Shown here: positions 43,209 through 51,965 of the stretch, in pieces
Position numbering within the stretch: the stretch's first letter is position 1
Layout: each line of letters begins with the position of its first letter
Source of the DNA: Jatrophihabitans sp. GAS493
GTDB taxonomy: Bacteria > Actinomycetota > Actinomycetes > Mycobacteriales > Jatrophihabitantaceae
Assembly (NCBI RefSeq): GCF_900230215.1
Contig: NZ_LT907982.1
Coordinates: 2,790,001 to 2,854,000 of the forward strand
Direction: 5' to 3'
Length of the DNA stretch: 64,000 nucleotides
Translations under genes and position numbers: made by a program
Notes under the pieces: model-generated
What the model saw: only the letters and a program-made list of their open reading frames with translations
Database searches by the model: none
Told to the model about the DNA's origin: nothing

Positions 43209-44474
43209 CTAATCAGCGATAGCCGCTTCGGAGGGGGCCGTCTCACCAATCGGGTGAGGCGGCCCCTTCTTGTACGTCAGCACGAACAGCAGCGCCATCC
43301 CGGCGACGAGTCCCCAGAAGGGGGCGCCGATCTTCGCCACAGTGATTCCGGAGGCTGTGACCAGGAAGGTGAGGATGGCCGGCTCTCGCATCGTCGGTTC
43401 GGCCATGGCGACGTTGAGCGAGTTGGCCAGGGTGGCCAGCAGAGCCAGTCCGGCCACTGTCTCGACCAGTCCCGACGGTGCGACCACGACCAGGGAGGCC
43501 AGCACGCCCGCCAGCAGGCCGAGCACGATGTAGGCGCCGCCGGCGACTGCCGCCGCTCGCCAGCGACGGTTCGGGTCACGCCCACCGTCCGGGCCTACGC
43601 AGAGGGCGGCACTGATCGCGGCCAGATTCACCGCCTGCCCGCCGAAGACGGCGCAGAGCATGGTGCCGACGCCGGTGGCGCGCAGCACCGAGGCCAGCGG
43701 CGCCCGGTAGCCGAACGTCTGGAGCACGGTCACTCCCGGCAGGTTCTGTGAGGCCATCGTCACCACGAAGAGCGAGATTCCAAGCGGGATGGCCGCCGGT
43801 GCGAAGTGTGGTGCGGTGAGCGCCAACGTGGGGGAGAAGGAGCCGAACTTGGCCCCGCGCTGATGCGCTGAGACCAGGATCGCGCCGATCGCCACCAGCA
43901 TCGCCGCCGGCACCGCCCAGCGGCGGGCGAAGCGGTAGAGCAGTGCCCAGGTGGCGATGATCGGCCAGGTGAGCCCGGGGTTGTGGACCAGAGTGGTCAC
44001 CGGGGCCAGGCACAGCTCCAGCAGCACTCCGGCCAGCAGGGCGTTGGCGATCGCCGAGGGGACGGCCTCGACCAGCCGACGCAGCGGGGCGAAGAGGCCG
44101 CTGACGAGGATCAGTCCGCCACAGATGAGGAAGCCGGCGACGGCGGTTGCGAACCCTCCGGCCAGGTGACCGGTGCCCCCGAGGAGGGCGGCCCCGGGAG
44201 TTGACCATGCGATGCTGATCGGAATCCGGTGCCGCAGGCTCAAGCCGATGCCGAGCAACCCCATCGCCAAGCTCAGGATGAGCAGCCCGGAGGCGGCCTG
44301 CTGCTGCGAGGCTCCGACCGCCCGCAGACCGGCCAGCACCACCGTGAACGAACTGGTGAAGCCGACCAGCGCGGTGACGAGACCGGCGCTGAGCGGCGCG
44401 AATCGGTCGCCGCTGGGGTCGTGGGGTGGGTTGTCGGCTGGCGGGCCGGCCGGGTCGTCGGGGGGCGCGGTCAT
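43209..44474 (-). CDS. Benzoate/H+ symporter BenE-family permease
   Basis: This is a 421-residue integral membrane protein with about 12 helices. BenE-type features include SASQQQAASGLLI-like GASQQQAASGLL, PISIAWSTPGAALL, PLGISLFVVTMASQNLPGVTVLQ and FGGQAVNLAAISAALC. A polar N-terminal leader rich in Pro/Asp precedes helix 1. No aromatic catabolic genes are nearby, so benzoate specificity is unproven. It converges with ilvC and its last about 20 codons contain the hairpin that can terminate ilvC. Confidence 0.85.
   Translation of the reverse strand: MTAPPDDPAGPPADNPPHDPSGDRFAPLSAGLVTALVGFTSSFTVVLAGLRAVGASQQQAASGLLILSLAMGLLGIGLSLRHRIPISIAWSTPGAALLGGTGHLAGGFATAVAGFLICGGLILVSGLFAPLRRLVEAVPSAIANALLAGVLLELCLAPVTTLVHNPGLTWPIIATWALLYRFARRWAVPAAMLVAIGAILVSAHQRGAKFGSFSPTLALTAPHFAPAAIPLGISLFVVTMASQNLPGVTVLQTFGYRAPLASVLRATGVGTMLCAVFGGQAVNLAAISAALCVGPDGGRDPNRRWRAAAVAGGAYIVLGLLAGVLASLVVVAPSGLVETVAGLALLATLANSLNVAMAEPTMREPAILTFLVTASGITVAKIGAPFWGLVAGMALLFVLTYKKGPPHPIGETAPSEAAIAD
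43234..43266. terminator. Hairpin after ilvC, inside the benE 3' coding end
   Basis: GGGGCCGTCTCACC (43234-43247) pairs with GGTGAGGCGGCCCC (43253-43266) with one G-U pair and a 5-base loop. CTTCTTGT follows. It lies 82 bases after the ilvC stop and within the last codons of the opposing benE gene. Confidence 0.7.
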
Positions 44475-44637
44475 GGTCCGACCGAGGCTACTGGAGCGGC
44501 TGCCGGGTTGCCGCAGGCTCTTCTGCCGGATTGATCGATTCCTAAGCCTCAGACCGGCGAATTCCGGCGAAAGCAGGGAGTGAGAGCGCGGCGTCTCGTC
44601 AGGTGAGATCGCGAGTCCGAATGGCAGGACGATTCGC

Positions 44638-44643
44638 TAGGCT
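44638..44643 (+). promoter_or_regulatory. Likely -10 box (TAGGCT) of leuB
   Basis: A TANNNT hexamer ends 7 bases before the leuB ATG, suggesting a leaderless transcript. The same hexamer and spacing occur before ilvD. Confidence 0.45.
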
Positions 44644-44650
44644 GTTGGGC

Positions 44651-45673
44651 ATGAAACTAGCGGTCATCCCCGGCGACGGTATCGGTATCGAGGTCACGGC
44701 TCAGGCCCTGCGCGTCCTGGAGGCAGTGCTCCCCGGCGTGGAGAAGACCGAGTACGACCTCGGTGCCTCCCGCTGGCACCGCACCGGTGAGACGCTCCCG
44801 GACTCCGTCCTCGAGGATCTCCGCAAGCACGACGCGATCCTGCTCGGCGCGGTCGGTGACCCGACGGTGCCATCGGGCGTGCTCGAGCGCGGCCTGTTGC
44901 TGAAGCTGCGCTTCGCGCTCGACCACTACGTCAACCTGCGCCCGGCCAAGCTCTACAAGGGCGTCAGCACGCCGCTGGCCGGCGAGCCGGAGATCGACTT
45001 CATCGTCTACCGCGAAGGAACTGAGGGGCCGTACACCGGCAACGGCGGCGCGCTGCGCGTCGGAACGCCGAACGAGGTAGCCACCGAGGTCAGCGTCAAC
45101 ACCGCCTTCGGCGTCGAGCGGGTCGTGCGGGCCGCCTTCGCTCGCGCCGCCCAGCGCCCGCGCAAGCACCTGACCCTGGTTCACAAGAACAATGTGCTGG
45201 TATTCGCGGGTGATCTGTGGTTCCGCACAGTGGCCGCCGTCGGCCAGGAGTACCCGGATGTGACCGTCGCCTACAACCACGTGGACGCCGCCACCATCTA
45301 CCTGGTCACCGACCCGGGCCGCTACGACGTCATCGTCACCGACAACCTCTTCGGCGACATCATCACCGACCTCGCCGCCGCGGTGGCCGGCGGGATCGGC
45401 CTGGCTGCCTCCGGAAACGTCGACCCGTCCGGGACGAACCCGTCCATGTTCGAGCCGGTTCACGGTTCGGCCCCGGACATCGCCGGTCAGGACAAGGCCG
45501 ACCCGACCGCCGCGATCCTCTCGGTCGCGATGCTGCTCGAGCACCTCGGCGAGACCGAAGCGGCGGCCCGGGTCGAGGCCGCCGTCGCCGCCGACCTCAT
45601 CAGCCGGGATCCGGCCAAGCCCGGCTCGACCAGCGAGATCGGGGCTCGACTGGCCGCGGCCGTCAGCGCCTGA
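44651..45673 (+). CDS. leuB: 3-isopropylmalate dehydrogenase
   Basis: This is a 340-residue beta-decarboxylating dehydrogenase. It opens [15 protein letters not shown], where the usual Pro of GDGIGPEV is Ile. It contains the substrate loop [27 protein letters not shown], and the metal-site [18 protein letters not shown], then [15 protein letters not shown]. It oxidises 3-isopropylmalate and can use 3-methylmalate in the citramalate route. ATG 44651 fits the family N-terminus. cimA follows 117 bases later. Confidence 0.95.
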   Translation: MKLAVIPGDGIGIEVTAQALRVLEAVLPGVEKTEYDLGASRWHRTGETLPDSVLEDLRKHDAILLGAVGDPTVPSGVLERGLLLKLRFALDHYVNLRPAKLYKGVSTPLAGEPEIDFIVYREGTEGPYTGNGGALRVGTPNEVATEVSVNTAFGVERVVRAAFARAAQRPRKHLTLVHKNNVLVFAGDLWFRTVAAVGQEYPDVTVAYNHVDAATIYLVTDPGRYDVIVTDNLFGDIITDLAAAVAGGIGLAASGNVDPSGTNPSMFEPVHGSAPDIAGQDKADPTAAILSVAMLLEHLGETEAAARVEAAVAADLISRDPAKPGSTSEIGARLAAAVSA

Positions 45674-45790
45674 CACCGCTCGGTTGCCGCGAGCGTGAAC
45701 TGACCCCTGGTTTATGCATTCGTCAGTCTGGTGAGGCGTGTGTCACAATTCAGGGTCGCCCGAGCAATACCTGATCACTGAAGGACATCC

Positions 45791-47398
45791 ATGCAGACCG
45801 ACGCGTTCCACGTCTTCGACACCACGCTGCGAGACGGTGCCCAGCGTGAGGGGATCAGCTACTCGGTCGCCGACAAACTTGCGGTGGCCCGACTGCTCGA
45901 CCAGGTCGGAGTCGGATTCATCGAGGGTGGCTGGCCGGGTGCCATGCCCAAGGACAGCGAGTTCTTCGCCCGCGCCGCCGACGGCGAGTTGATCCTCAAG
46001 AACGCGATACTCAGCGCGTTCGGCGCAACCCGGCGGGCCGGCGTAGCGGTCGAGGACGATGCCCAGGTGCAGGCCCTGCTCGACTCGCGGGCGCAGGTCA
46101 TCACCCTTGTCGCCAAGTCCGACGTCGCGCACGTGGAGTTGGCGTTGCGCACCACGCCGGAGGAGAACCTGGCGATGGTCCACGACACCGTTGCCTTCCT
46201 GCGGGCCCATGACCGTCGGGTCTTCATCGACTGCGAGCACTTCTTCGACGGCTACCAGCGTGACTCCGGCTATGGCGTCGCGGTGCTGGAGGCGGCGGCC
46301 GCCGCCGGTGCCTCGGTCGGCGTGCTCTGCGACACCAACGGGGGCATGCTCCCGGTCGGCGTGCGTGACATCGTCGTTGACGTCGCCGCTCGGACTTCGC
46401 TGCGGTTGGGCATCCACACCCAGAACGACACCGGCTGCGCCGTCGCCAACACCTTCGCCGCCGTCGACGCCGGGGCCACGCACGTGCAGGGCACCGCGAA
46501 CGGGTACGGCGAACGGGCCGGAAATGCCGACCTCTTCGCGGTGATCGGCGGGTTGGTGACCAAGATGGGGCTGGACGTACTCCCGGACGGGGCGCTCGCC
46601 GAGATGAGCCGCGTCTCACACGCCATCGCCGAGATCGCCAACCTCGCGCCCGACACGCACCAGGCCTACGTCGGAACCTCGTCCTTTGCCCACAAGGCTG
46701 GACTGCACGCCTCCGCGATCAAGGTGAAGCCCGAGCTGTACAACCACTTGGACCCGGCCGTTGTCGGTAATTCGCAGCGCATCCTGGTCACCGAGATGGC
46801 CGGCCGGGCCTCGATCGAGTTGAAGTCACGTGAGCTCGGGGTGGACGTCGCCAGCCGTCCCGAGGTGGTGGCCGAGGTGGTGCACCAGATCAAGGAGCGG
46901 GAAGCATCGGGCTGGTCCTACGAGGCGGCCGACGCGTCATTCGAGCTGCTGCTGCGTGACGCCCTCGGCGGAGAGGACGCCGTCGCCGAGCTCTTCACCG
47001 TCGAGTCCTACCGGGTCATCATCGACCGGCGCGAGGACGGGACCCTGGTCAGCGAGGCGACGGTGAAGGTACACGCCAACGGCACCCGGGTGATCTCCAC
47101 CGAAGAGGGGAACGGCCCGGTAAACGCACTGGATCGAGCCCTGCGATCGGCCCTGCAGACGGTCTATCCGCAGCTGCGAAACTTCGAGCTCAGCGACTAC
47201 AAGGTGCGAATCCTGGCCGGACGGGCCGGCACTGACGCAGTCACCCGGGTGCTCGTCGAGACCTCGCAGACGCCGAACGCCACCGCGGCGAATCCGGTTA
47301 GCTGGACGACGGTCGGGGTGCACGGCAACGTCATCGAAGCCTCTTGGCTGGCGTTGCACGACGCCGTCCGGTACGGACTCCTGCACGAGACGCGCTAG
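45791..47398 (+). CDS. cimA: (R)-citramalate synthase
   Basis: This is a 535-residue DRE-TIM enzyme condensing pyruvate and acetyl-CoA to citramalate. The catalytic start FDTTLRDGAQREGIS is at residues 9-23; metal ligands follow in GIHTQNDTGCAVAN and HVQGTANGYGERAGN. The C-terminal about 130 residues form a LeuA-type allosteric domain (DYKVRILAG..TRVLVETS), where isoleucine usually inhibits. Length and the YVGTSSFAHKAGLHASA segment favour CimA over isopropylmalate synthase. The ATG follows GAAGGAC. LeuCD and LeuB in this window complete a threonine-independent route to 2-ketobutyrate. Confidence 0.92.
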   Translation: MQTDAFHVFDTTLRDGAQREGISYSVADKLAVARLLDQVGVGFIEGGWPGAMPKDSEFFARAADGELILKNAILSAFGATRRAGVAVEDDAQVQALLDSRAQVITLVAKSDVAHVELALRTTPEENLAMVHDTVAFLRAHDRRVFIDCEHFFDGYQRDSGYGVAVLEAAAAAGASVGVLCDTNGGMLPVGVRDIVVDVAARTSLRLGIHTQNDTGCAVANTFAAVDAGATHVQGTANGYGERAGNADLFAVIGGLVTKMGLDVLPDGALAEMSRVSHAIAEIANLAPDTHQAYVGTSSFAHKAGLHASAIKVKPELYNHLDPAVVGNSQRILVTEMAGRASIELKSRELGVDVASRPEVVAEVVHQIKEREASGWSYEAADASFELLLRDALGGEDAVAELFTVESYRVIIDRREDGTLVSEATVKVHANGTRVISTEEGNGPVNALDRALRSALQTVYPQLRNFELSDYKVRILAGRAGTDAVTRVLVETSQTPNATAANPVSWTTVGVHGNVIEASWLALHDAVRYGLLHETR

Positions 47399-47425
47399 CG
47401 CAGGACCGACTCAGCGGCGCTGAGC

Positions 47426-47884
47426 TCAGGACTTCAGCGTGCTGAGCGCGCAGGTGGCGCAGGAGTGGTCGCAGTTCTCGGTCGACCCGCAGGCGGCGCC
47501 ATGGGCCCGCGGGTGATTGCCGCCGGTTGCGTGCTTGATCTGCTCGCTGCCCGGGGCCGGCTCATCGGCGAAGGTGAGGTCATCCGGGTTGTGCTCGTGA
47601 CCGCAGTCGCAGCCGACACCGGCCTCGGCGACGGCCGCGCTGAGCACGGCGTCGAGTTCCACCTCGGCCGCATCCAGGCGGATGCTACGCAGCAGGCCCC
47701 AGCAGATCAGGCCGAAGAGGAGACCGGCGAGGATCGCCACCGTCGCCAACAGCCGAACACTCGTTGCCGCGCTGCCAATCCAGGGCAGCAGACCAACGAC
47801 GAGGAGGAAGACCGCGCTGCCCCCGGCGACGGCCGCGGCTTGACGGCGCTTGTACGGGGGGATGGAAGACAGCTGAGAGCTCAC
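47426..47884 (-). CDS. Hypothetical membrane protein with Cys/His-rich cytosolic tail
   Basis: This is a 152-residue protein with two adjacent helices (AGGSAVFLLVVGLLPWIG and LLATVAILAGLLFGLICWGLL). A short amphipathic segment follows, then a tail rich in Cys and His (CDCGHEHNPDD, HATGGNHPRAHGAACG, NCDHSCATC). Seven Cys and several His suggest metal binding, but no known finger is matched. The frame is open upstream; GTG 47884 puts the first helix near the N-terminus. It is divergent from the FAH gene (34 bases between starts) and convergent with cimA. Function unknown. Confidence 0.6.
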   Translation of the reverse strand: MSSQLSSIPPYKRRQAAAVAGGSAVFLLVVGLLPWIGSAATSVRLLATVAILAGLLFGLICWGLLRSIRLDAAEVELDAVLSAAVAEAGVGCDCGHEHNPDDLTFADEPAPGSEQIKHATGGNHPRAHGAACGSTENCDHSCATCALSTLKS

Positions 47885-47904
47885 GACGCCAATTATGCCT
47901 GGAC

Positions 47905-47910
47905 TAACCT
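47905..47910 (+). promoter_or_regulatory. Likely -10 box (TAACCT) of the FAH gene
   Basis: A TANNNT hexamer ends 7 bases before the GTG start, consistent with a leaderless FAH-gltX message. Confidence 0.45.
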
Positions 47911-47917
47911 TCAGGGT

Positions 47918-48724
47918 GTGCGTATAGCCCGGTTCGTTCACCCAGGTTCCCCGTCCGCTCCTTCCGGTGTCGCGTGGGGGGCGGTGGAGGGGCCCCCAAA
48001 CGCACCGGCGGAGCGACTCACGGTCGCTGCCATCACCGAGCATCCGTTCGGCCCGATCGCCTTCACCGGCGACCGCTGGGCGCTGGCCGACGTGCGGCTG
48101 CTGGCTCCGATTCTGCCGAGCAAGGTGGTGGCGATCGGCAAGAACTACGTCGACCACGTGAAAGAGATGGGTGGCGACGCGGCGCCGACCATCCCGGTGA
48201 TCTTCCTCAAGCCGTCCACCTCGGTGATCGGCACCTCGGACGTGATCCGGCTGCCGGCCACCTCAGAGCGGGTCGACTTCGAGGCGGAACTGGCGATCGT
48301 CATCGGCCGGCCCGGCAAGGACATCACCCGGGAGAACGCGATGAGCTATGTCCTGGGCTACACCTGCGCCAATGACGTGACCGCCCGCGACCAGCAGCAG
48401 AGCGACGGGCAGTGGGCCCGGGCGAAGGGGTATGACTCGTTCTGCCCGATCGGCCCGTGGATCGAGACCGTTCTCGACCCGACCGACCTGCAGATCACGG
48501 CGCGGGTCAATGGTGAGCTCCGCCAGGACAGTCGCACCAGCCTGATGGTGCACGACATTCCCGCGCTCATCGCCTTCATGTCGTCGGTGATGACACTGCT
48601 ACCCGGTGACGTGATCCTCACCGGCACACCGGCCGGTGTCGGCCCGATCAGGGACGGCGATCGGGTGGATGTGGAGATAGAGGGCATCGGCACCCTCTCC
48701 AACCCGGTGCAGGCCAAGAAATGA
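47918..48724 (+). CDS. Fumarylacetoacetate hydrolase-family protein (Rv2993c-like)
   Basis: This is a 268-residue FAH-fold protein. Metal-site acids are in [16 protein letters not shown] and [57 protein letters not shown] and the C-terminal [15 protein letters not shown] are also conserved. Family members hydrolyse, decarboxylate or isomerise 2-keto acid or acylpyruvate substrates; the exact one is unknown. GTG 47918 follows a -10 box. Its stop overlaps the gltX start (ATGA), so the two are coupled, as in M. tuberculosis. Confidence 0.88.
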   Translation: MRIARFVHPGSPSAPSGVAWGAVEGPPNAPAERLTVAAITEHPFGPIAFTGDRWALADVRLLAPILPSKVVAIGKNYVDHVKEMGGDAAPTIPVIFLKPSTSVIGTSDVIRLPATSERVDFEAELAIVIGRPGKDITRENAMSYVLGYTCANDVTARDQQQSDGQWARAKGYDSFCPIGPWIETVLDPTDLQITARVNGELRQDSRTSLMVHDIPALIAFMSSVMTLLPGDVILTGTPAGVGPIRDGDRVDVEIEGIGTLSNPVQAKK

Positions 48725-50193
48725 GCGCCCCGATCAGCACGGCGACCGGCAGTGACGTCCGGGTCCGCTTCTGCCCGTCGCCCACCGGCAACCCGCACGT
48801 CGGTCTGGTCCGCACCTGCCTGTTCAACTGGGCCTACGCCCGCCACCTCGGTGGCACGTTCGTCTTCCGCATCGAGGACACGGACGCCGCCCGGGACTCG
48901 CAGGAGTCCTACGACGCCCTGCTGAATGCGCTGAAGTGGCTGGGGATGAACTGGGACGAGGGGCCGGAGGTCGGCGGCCCCTACGGCCCGTATCGGCAGA
49001 GCGAGCGGAGCGCGATCTACGCCGAGATCATCGAGAAGCTCAAGGATGCTGGTTATCTTTACGAGTCCTTCGCCAGCGCCGAGGAGATCGAGGCCAGGCA
49101 CAAGGCCGCCGGACGGGACCCGAAGCTGGGCTACGACGGGTATGACCGCCACCTCACCGAGGCCCAGCGCGCTGAGTACCGGACCGCCGGGCGGAGCCCG
49201 GTGCTGCGGCTGCGAATGCCGGACGAGGATCTGGGCTGGGAGGACCTGGTCCGCGGCGAGGTCAGCTTCGCCGCCGGGACCGTACCCGACTTCGTCGTGG
49301 TCCGGGCAACCGGCGATCCGCTCTATACGTTGGTGAACCCGGTGGACGACGCCCTGATGCGCATCACCCATGTGCTGCGCGGGGAGGACCTGCTCTCCTC
49401 CACGCCACGGCAGATCGCGCTCTACCGCGCCCTCATCGCGATCGGTGTCACCGACTTCGTCCCGCAGTTCGGGCATCTGCCGTACGTGATGGGGGAGGGG
49501 AACAAGAAGCTTTCAAAACGCGATCCCCAGTCGGCGCTGAACGTCTATCGAGAAAGCGGTTACCTGCCGGAGGGACTGCTGAACTACCTCGCCCTGCTGG
49601 GCTGGTCGATCGCCGATGATCACGACATCTTCTCGTTGTCGGAGATGGTCGCCGCCTTCGACGTCACGAACGTCAATGCCAATCCCGCTCGCTTCGACCT
49701 GAAGAAATGTGAGTCGATCAACGCGACCCATATTCGGATGCTCGACGCTGACGATTTCGCGGCCCGACTGGGATTCTTCCTATCCGATCGGGGAATTGAA
49801 CTGGGCGCTACTGAGCTGACCGCGGCTGCGCCACTGATTCAAGAGCGAATCACCACACTGGGCGACGCCGTGGACCTGCTGCAGTTCCTCTTCGTCAGTG
49901 ATGAGGAATTCGCCGTGGATCCGGCGGCGGCGAAGAATCTGGGCGAGAAGGCGCAGCCGGTGCTCGTCGCAGCCGTGCAGAGCCTGGAAGTTATTGTGGA
50001 TTGGCGAACCGAGACAATTGAGGCCGCCCTCAAAGCCAGCCTCATCGACGGCCTCGAGCTGAAGCCGAGATTGGCATTCACGCCAATTAGAGTGGCGGCA
50101 ACCGGCAAGACGGTCTCGCCGCCGCTCTTCGAATCGCTGGAACTTCTCGGTCGGGACAAGACATTGGCCCGCCTCAGGGCGTCGGTCGGCTAG
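48721..50193 (+). CDS. gltX: Glutamyl-tRNA synthetase
   Basis: This is a 490-residue class I synthetase. The HIGH-type motif is in [15 protein letters not shown], and KMSKS is [18 protein letters not shown] and the C-terminal anticodon-binding helical domain are typical. Presence of gatCAB and tRNA-Gln, with no glutaminyl-tRNA synthetase in the window, suggests it is non-discriminating, charging tRNA-Gln with Glu. It overlaps the FAH gene by 4 bases. tRNA-Gln and tRNA-Glu lie 1.5 kb downstream. Confidence 0.96.
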   Translation: MSAPISTATGSDVRVRFCPSPTGNPHVGLVRTCLFNWAYARHLGGTFVFRIEDTDAARDSQESYDALLNALKWLGMNWDEGPEVGGPYGPYRQSERSAIYAEIIEKLKDAGYLYESFASAEEIEARHKAAGRDPKLGYDGYDRHLTEAQRAEYRTAGRSPVLRLRMPDEDLGWEDLVRGEVSFAAGTVPDFVVVRATGDPLYTLVNPVDDALMRITHVLRGEDLLSSTPRQIALYRALIAIGVTDFVPQFGHLPYVMGEGNKKLSKRDPQSALNVYRESGYLPEGLLNYLALLGWSIADDHDIFSLSEMVAAFDVTNVNANPARFDLKKCESINATHIRMLDADDFAARLGFFLSDRGIELGATELTAAAPLIQERITTLGDAVDLLQFLFVSDEEFAVDPAAAKNLGEKAQPVLVAAVQSLEVIVDWRTETIEAALKASLIDGLELKPRLAFTPIRVAATGKTVSPPLFESLELLGRDKTLARLRASVG

Positions 50194-50206
50194 TCATCGC
50201 GTCGTT

Positions 50207-50212
50207 TAGGGT
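50207..50212 (+). promoter_or_regulatory. Likely -10 box (TAGGGT) of the DUF2269 gene
   Basis: A TANNNT hexamer ends 6 bases before the ATG, suggesting a leaderless message. Confidence 0.35.
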
Positions 50213-50218
50213 TGCGCC

Positions 50219-50650
50219 ATGCTGAAGTTCATTCTTGCCCTGCATATCCTGACGGCGATCTTTGCGGTCGGACCGCTCGTCGGCGCCAGCACGACGGCGG
50301 TTCGTGGCGTGCGCAGCGGAGATTCCGGGGCGGTCGCGGCCAGTGCCCGAACCGTGCGCATCTACGGGTACGCGTCGCTACTGGTCGCGCTGCTGGGTTT
50401 CGGCCTCGTCCAGGAGAAGTGGCACATCAAATTCAGTGATGCATGGGTGATCGCATCGATTCTGCTGTGGATCGCAGCGACGGCGTTGGCCCTCTTCCTG
50501 CTGGTGCCGGCATTGGAGAAGGCGGCAACGAATCTTGCGGCCGGCGAGAGTGCGTCGGCCTTGAAGGGTCAGGTCGCGGCCAGCGGTGGCATCATCGCGC
50601 TTATCTACGCCGCGATCGTGTTTCTGATGGTCTACGGCCCGAAGCGCTGA
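50219..50650 (+). CDS. DUF2269-like four-helix membrane protein
   Basis: This is a 143-residue protein with four hydrophobic helices. The first carries LKFILALHILTAIFAVGPLVG, and the others are near 52-64, 75-98 and 121-137. His9 in helix 1 and ARTVRIYGYASL after it resemble the DUF2269 predicted integral membrane family. Function unknown. It stands alone between gltX and the Hcp-like gene and is followed by a hairpin 3 bases after the stop. Confidence 0.65.
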   Translation: MLKFILALHILTAIFAVGPLVGASTTAVRGVRSGDSGAVAASARTVRIYGYASLLVALLGFGLVQEKWHIKFSDAWVIASILLWIAATALALFLLVPALEKAATNLAAGESASALKGQVAASGGIIALIYAAIVFLMVYGPKR

Positions 50651-50653
50651 AAT

Positions 50654-50679
50654 TTCGCGAAGCGCCGAATCTTCGCGAA
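50654..50679. terminator. Hairpin after the DUF2269 gene
   Basis: TTCGCGAAG (50654-50662) and CTTCGCGAA (50671-50679) form a perfect 9-bp stem with an 8-base loop, 3 bases after the stop. Each arm also contains the palindrome TTCGCGAA. Confidence 0.7.
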
Positions 50680-50849
50680 CCACCGCTTTCCGCGGTCGCT
50701 ATTTGGCGGTTTATGCCCGCTATCGCGACCGTTGCCCGATGAATAGCGAAAAGTTCACGCAACTTTGACCGTACTCGCGAGTATCCGTTCGAAATTGCTG
50801 TGGCCTATGTCATAGTGCAGGTGGGGCCGCGCTACTCGGGAGGATTTCG

Positions 50850-51602
50850 ATGTCGGTCGTCACGAATGCTGGTAGCAGTTCGGGTAATTCAACGGGCGGT
50901 TCTGGTGGCGCTGGCGATACCACCGGCCGTGGAAGTTTGCCGGCCAATGTCGGCGAGTCCGTGGCGAACCAGCGCGGCGAGATCGAGACGCTGCGCTCCA
51001 ACCTGATCGGGATGCGGGCGTTGGCCGAGGCGCTCGGCATCGATGCCCCCGCCGCCGCCGGTGAGCCCGTTCCGCCGTCTCGGCACCGGTCGCAGCTCGT
51101 CGACCCACAGCTGCGCTGCGAGCTGCGCCTGAGTGATGGCCGGGCGGTCGCCGCCGGCGGTCCGTCCGCCGATGTGAGCGACGCGCTCTGTGTCGACTTG
51201 GACCTTCATCAATACTCGTGGGGCGACGGGCTGATCGCGCCGTCGACGGCCCTCGCCACCCCGATCACAGTGCCGCGTGGCACCGGTGAGTTCATCCTCG
51301 TGGCCACGCCGAGTCCGGCCTCGCCGGTTCTCTTCGGCGCGATGATCACCGGTGAGGTCTTCGACCGGGTGCTGATCACCGTGTCGCGGGCGACTCCGGC
51401 CGGATCGGACGTCGACTTCCTGTGCGTCGAGCTGAGCGACGCGATGGTCTGCGGTTTCCGGGAGTTCGGCGTCGGCACGGCGGCAATCCTGGAGACGATC
51501 ACGCTGACCTATACGCAGTTGCGCTACGTCTACTACCCGCAGAACACGGATGGCTCCTACGGCGTACCCGCGATGGGAAGGTGGAGTCGGAAGACATCCT
51601 GA
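50850..51602 (+). CDS. Hcp-family (T6SS/phage tail tube-like) protein, orphan
   Basis: This is a 250-residue protein. A Gly/Ser/Thr-rich N-terminus and a helical segment (about 35-66) lead into a beta-rich domain with the Hcp order: HQYSWG; SPVLFGAMITGEVFDRVLITVSRA; VDFLCVELSDAMVCGF; ETITLTYTQLRYVYYPQNTDGS. In Hcp these are the strands that build the hexameric tube ring, with the conserved E-T/S-I/V-x-L near the end. GGGAGG lies 6 bases before the ATG. No TssB/C, VgrG, ClpV or contractile-system gene is in the window. The assignment rests on pattern recognition and needs a profile or structure check. Confidence 0.55.
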   Translation: MSVVTNAGSSSGNSTGGSGGAGDTTGRGSLPANVGESVANQRGEIETLRSNLIGMRALAEALGIDAPAAAGEPVPPSRHRSQLVDPQLRCELRLSDGRAVAAGGPSADVSDALCVDLDLHQYSWGDGLIAPSTALATPITVPRGTGEFILVATPSPASPVLFGAMITGEVFDRVLITVSRATPAGSDVDFLCVELSDAMVCGFREFGVGTAAILETITLTYTQLRYVYYPQNTDGSYGVPAMGRWSRKTS

Positions 51603-51691
51603 GAGCGCGCGGCGTGTCTGATTTTTCGATCCGGCGATCGATCGGGTAGAGTTCATCGTTGGTCCGGGCGGTGATCCCGCGCGGGCTGCAG

Positions 51692-51763
51692 TGGGGTATG
51701 GGGTAATTGGCAGCCCAAATGATTCTGATTCATTTAGTCTAGGTTCGAGTCCTGGTACCCCAG
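51692..51763 (+). tRNA. tRNA-Gln (anticodon CTG)
   Basis: A complete 72-nt cloverleaf: acceptor TGGGGTA/TACCCCA, D stem GGG/CCC, anticodon stem AATGA/TCATT with loop TTCTGAT (anticodon CTG at 51725-51727), T stem CTAGG/CCTGG around TTCGAGT. CCA is not encoded. It would be charged with Glu by GltX and amidated by GatCAB. Confidence 0.95.
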
Positions 51764-51803
51764 CGCAAGCTGGTTCAGCGCGCAAGATAATGTTTCAACT
51801 CCT

Positions 51804-51876
51804 GGCCCCGTCGTCTAGCGGCCCAGGACGCCGCCCTCTCACGGCGGTAGCGTGGGTTCGAATCCCATCGGGGCTA
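51804..51876 (+). tRNA. tRNA-Glu (anticodon CTC)
   Basis: A complete 73-nt cloverleaf: acceptor GGCCCCG/CGGGGCT (one G-U), anticodon stem CCGCC/GGCGG with loop CTCTCAC (anticodon CTC), T arm GTGGG TTCGAAT CCCAT. CCA is not encoded. It lies 40 bases after tRNA-Gln and ends 7 bases before a strong terminator, so the two are probably co-transcribed. Confidence 0.95.
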
Positions 51877-51883
51877 CGTCTCA

Positions 51884-51917
51884 ACTGCACTCTCCAACTT
51901 CGGTTGGAGGGTGCAGT
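51884..51917 (+). terminator. Hairpin terminator of the tRNA transcript
   Basis: A 15-bp stem with one G-U pair and a TTCG tetraloop (51884-51898 with 51903-51917), followed by TTGTC. Confidence 0.85.
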
Positions 51918-51965
51918 TTGTCTATCCGGAGCAATTCAGCGGATAACTTCGAGGATCGGGGCTGC

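Noticed and set aside
51692-51876. tRNA pair considered as an integration site for a mobile element
   Set aside because: No integrase, no duplicated tRNA 3' end and no change in flanking gene character was found; the same tRNAs follow gltX in relatives.
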